From Sulfitobacter indolifex (GTDB lineage: Bacteria > Pseudomonadota > Alphaproteobacteria > Rhodobacterales > Rhodobacteraceae), in the NCBI RefSeq assembly GCF_022788655.1, contig NZ_CP084951.1:3162001-3226000 (forward strand): a stretch of DNA of 64,000 nt. The letters run 5' to 3'. The notes beneath the pieces are model-generated. The model saw nothing but the letters and a program-made list of their open reading frames with translations, had not been told where the DNA came from and made no database searches. Below are positions 62,403 through 64,000 of this stretch, in pieces; within the stretch, counting starts at the first letter, position 1; each line of letters opens with the position of its first letter. A program made the translations under genes and the position numbers.

Positions 62403-63887
62403 TTAAGCCCAGTCACGGCAGACGTATTTGATTTCCGTGAAGGCTTCGAGCCCCAGCCGCGATCCTTCGCGGCCGATGCCCGATTGTTTTGTCCCGCCAA
62501 AGGGGATCGGCGCGCCGGTCACCTTAGTACGGTTGACCGCCACCATGCCGAAACACAGCGCCCGGCTAGCGCGGTAAATGCGGCGTGGGTCTTGGCTGTG
62601 GACATAGGCCACCAGCCCGTACTCCGTGTCATTGGCCCGCGTGATCGCCTCATCCTCGCTGTCAAAAGCCGCGATGGCGGCCACGGGGCCAAAGGTCTCT
62701 TCGCGCATGATCAGCGCATCCGGCGGCACATCTGCCAGCACCGTCGGTTCAAAGAACAGCGGCCCCATCGCGTGACGCTTGCCACCACAAAGCAGCCGCG
62801 CCCCGCGGTCAAGCGCATCTTTGACGTGTTCCTCTTGTTTGGCGACGGCTTTCTCGTTCATCAGCGGGCCGATGTCCGGATCGTCTGAGCCGATGCCCAC
62901 GGTCAGTGCCTGGGTGGCGGCGGTGAAGCGCGTGCAGAAGGTGGCATAGCTGTCGCGGGCGATGAAGAACCGGTTCGCGCCGAGGCAATCTTGCCCTGAG
63001 GTCGCGAATTTGGCCTTGATCGCTTCTTCCACTGCGCGGTCCATATCGGCATCGTCGAACATGATGAAAGGCGCATGGCCGCCGAGTTCGAGCACCAAGC
63101 GTTTCACACTATCCGACGCCTGACGGTAAAGCAGTTTGCCAATCTCTGTGGACCCAGTGAAGGAAATGGCGCGGACGCGGTTGTCCTCCATCCAGGGCTT
63201 CACGATCTCAGGTGCCTCTCCCGTAACGACGTTGAACACCCCCTTGGGCAGCCCCGCCTGTTCGCCCAACTCGGCCAGTGCCAGCGCCGAAAATGGAGTC
63301 TCAGCCGATGGATGCGCGACAACAGTGCAGCCTGCCGCCAGTGCCGCACCCGCCTTGCGGGTCAGCATTGCCGAAGGGAAGTTCCACGGCGTGATCAGGG
63401 CAGCCACCCCCACTGGCTCGCGCCAGATTTCAACCTCGGCATCCGGCAGGTGCGAGGTGACGCCTTCGATGTTGGGGCGGCGCGCCTCTTCGGCGTAGAA
63501 CTCAAAAAAGGACGCAGCATAGTCGATCTCACCGCGCGATTCCGAGATCGGTTTGCCCTGCTCTGCGGTCATGATCCGCGCCAGATCTTCACGGTTTTCC
63601 AGCATCAGATCGCGCCAGCGCCGCAGGATCGCGCCGCGCTCTTGCGGCAGCAGGCCCGCCCATTGGGGAAAGGCGGCATGTGCGGCATCCACTGCAGCGC
63701 GGCTGTCGTCGCCGTTCAGCTTGGCCACTGACCCCAGCACCGCCCCGCTTGCCGGATCGGTGACATCAAACGCATCGCTCTGCGCCCCGGCAACCCATGC
63801 GCCACCGACATAGGCGAAATGGCGAGCCAATGCGCCATCTTCCAGCGCGGGCAGCCCGTTTACGGGGGTTGGGATCATTTTGGTCAC
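62403..63887 (-). CDS. gabD: Succinate-semialdehyde dehydrogenase
   Basis: ALDH of 494 aa: catalytic Cys in GQDCLGANRFF, Glu in LELGGHAPFIMFDDADMD, and the NAD-binding FTGSTEIGKLL. It oxidises succinate semialdehyde to succinate. The start is GTG 63887, with AAGGAGG 6 bases upstream; ATG 63878 is a nearby alternative. With the next aminotransferase, it could close a GABA shunt fed by putrescine degradation. Confidence 0.9.
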   Translation of the reverse strand: MTKMIPTPVNGLPALEDGALARHFAYVGGAWVAGAQSDAFDVTDPASGAVLGSVAKLNGDDSRAAVDAAHAAFPQWAGLLPQERGAILRRWRDLMLENREDLARIMTAEQGKPISESRGEIDYAASFFEFYAEEARRPNIEGVTSHLPDAEVEIWREPVGVAALITPWNFPSAMLTRKAGAALAAGCTVVAHPSAETPFSALALAELGEQAGLPKGVFNVVTGEAPEIVKPWMEDNRVRAISFTGSTEIGKLLYRQASDSVKRLVLELGGHAPFIMFDDADMDRAVEEAIKAKFATSGQDCLGANRFFIARDSYATFCTRFTAATQALTVGIGSDDPDIGPLMNEKAVAKQEEHVKDALDRGARLLCGGKRHAMGPLFFEPTVLADVPPDALIMREETFGPVAAIAAFDSEDEAITRANDTEYGLVAYVHSQDPRRIYRASRALCFGMVAVNRTKVTGAPIPFGGTKQSGIGREGSRLGLEAFTEIKYVCRDWA

Positions 63888-64000
63888 GGCGCACCTCCTT
63901 TGGGATGAATTGCCCCAAAGGTAAGGCGCGGATCGGCGCGGGTTTGACTGAAATTAGCAGACCACGCCGGAGGTTCTGCGGCGCGAACGGCCCGCGACCG

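Noticed and set aside
1..64000. CRISPR arrays, insertion sequences, prophage, tRNA or rRNA genes
   Set aside because: No regularly spaced repeats, transposase or integrase motifs, terminal inverted repeats, or recognisable tRNA/rRNA sequence were seen on either strand.

Overview
The window looks like chromosomal DNA of an aerobic alphaproteobacterium of the Roseobacter group (family Rhodobacteraceae). The reasons are high GC, dense ATGA/GTGA-coupled operons, an aerobic (late cobalt insertion) cobalamin pathway with CbtA/CbtB, CHASE/PAS phosphorelay kinases and polyamine ABC uptake genes. This assignment is inference from gene content; no rRNA or tRNA gene is visible. I found no insertion sequence, prophage or CRISPR array.

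Layout. 1-4.8 kb: two coupled membrane proteins of the MoxR/DUF58/DUF4159 (Bat-like) type. 4.8-9.7 kb (minus): NicO-type Ni/Co transporter with a DUF1007 partner, YaaA, RecQ and YggT. 9.8-14.3 kb (plus): thioesterase-like protein, UMF1-type MFS permease coupled to a MepA-like lipoprotein endopeptidase, a phytase-like esterase and a YhhQ-type queuosine-precursor transporter. 14.34-14.67 kb: an intergenic region with a compact structured element (strong SD, 18-codon ORF, three hairpins, terminator). Then arfB. 15.1-31.0 kb: a cobalamin island, mostly on the minus strand. It begins with a B12 riboswitch and runs cbtB, cbtA, a His-rich exported protein, a DUF1636 protein, cobW, cobN, cobG, cobH, cobI, cobJ, then (after cobK on the opposite strand) cobL, cobE, cobM, cobB, cobA, a second DUF1636 protein and cobF. 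Together these cover uroporphyrinogen III to hydrogenobyrinic acid a,c-diamide and the large cobaltochelatase subunit. CobS/CobT and the later adenosylation and loop-assembly genes are not in the window.

31.2-35.2 kb: a LOV-HWE photoreceptor kinase, nicotinate/nicotinamide salvage (pncA-pncB) and trhO. 35.2-42.8 kb: a polyamine cluster with a PuuB-like oxidase, PotI/PotH/PotA permease-ATPase, PotF-like binding protein, a divergent GntR regulator and a class-III aminotransferase. The two promoter regions share a 10-base motif that could be the regulator's operator. 42.9-50 kb: MltB-like transglycosylase, RNase R, a DUF2064 protein coupled to dapE, a small acidic protein, a GlsB-type membrane protein and dapD. 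50-53.6 kb: LOG-family hydrolase, nitronate monooxygenase-like protein and a GMC oxidoreductase.

53.9-60.7 kb: a phosphorelay cluster of a CHASE-PAS-PAS-PAS hybrid kinase, a second PAS kinase with a very similar H-box, a CheY-like regulator, an Hpt protein and a REC protein whose C-terminal half looks like a catalytically dead GGDEF domain. 61-63.9 kb: a second class-III aminotransferase and a succinate-semialdehyde dehydrogenase, which could continue polyamine/GABA catabolism.

The most unusual items are the cobK gene embedded antisense within the riboswitch-led cob gene series (a possible noncontiguous operon), the paired DUF1636 Cys-motif proteins, the structured short-ORF element before arfB, the REC-degenerate GGDEF protein and the His-rich protein next to CbtAB.
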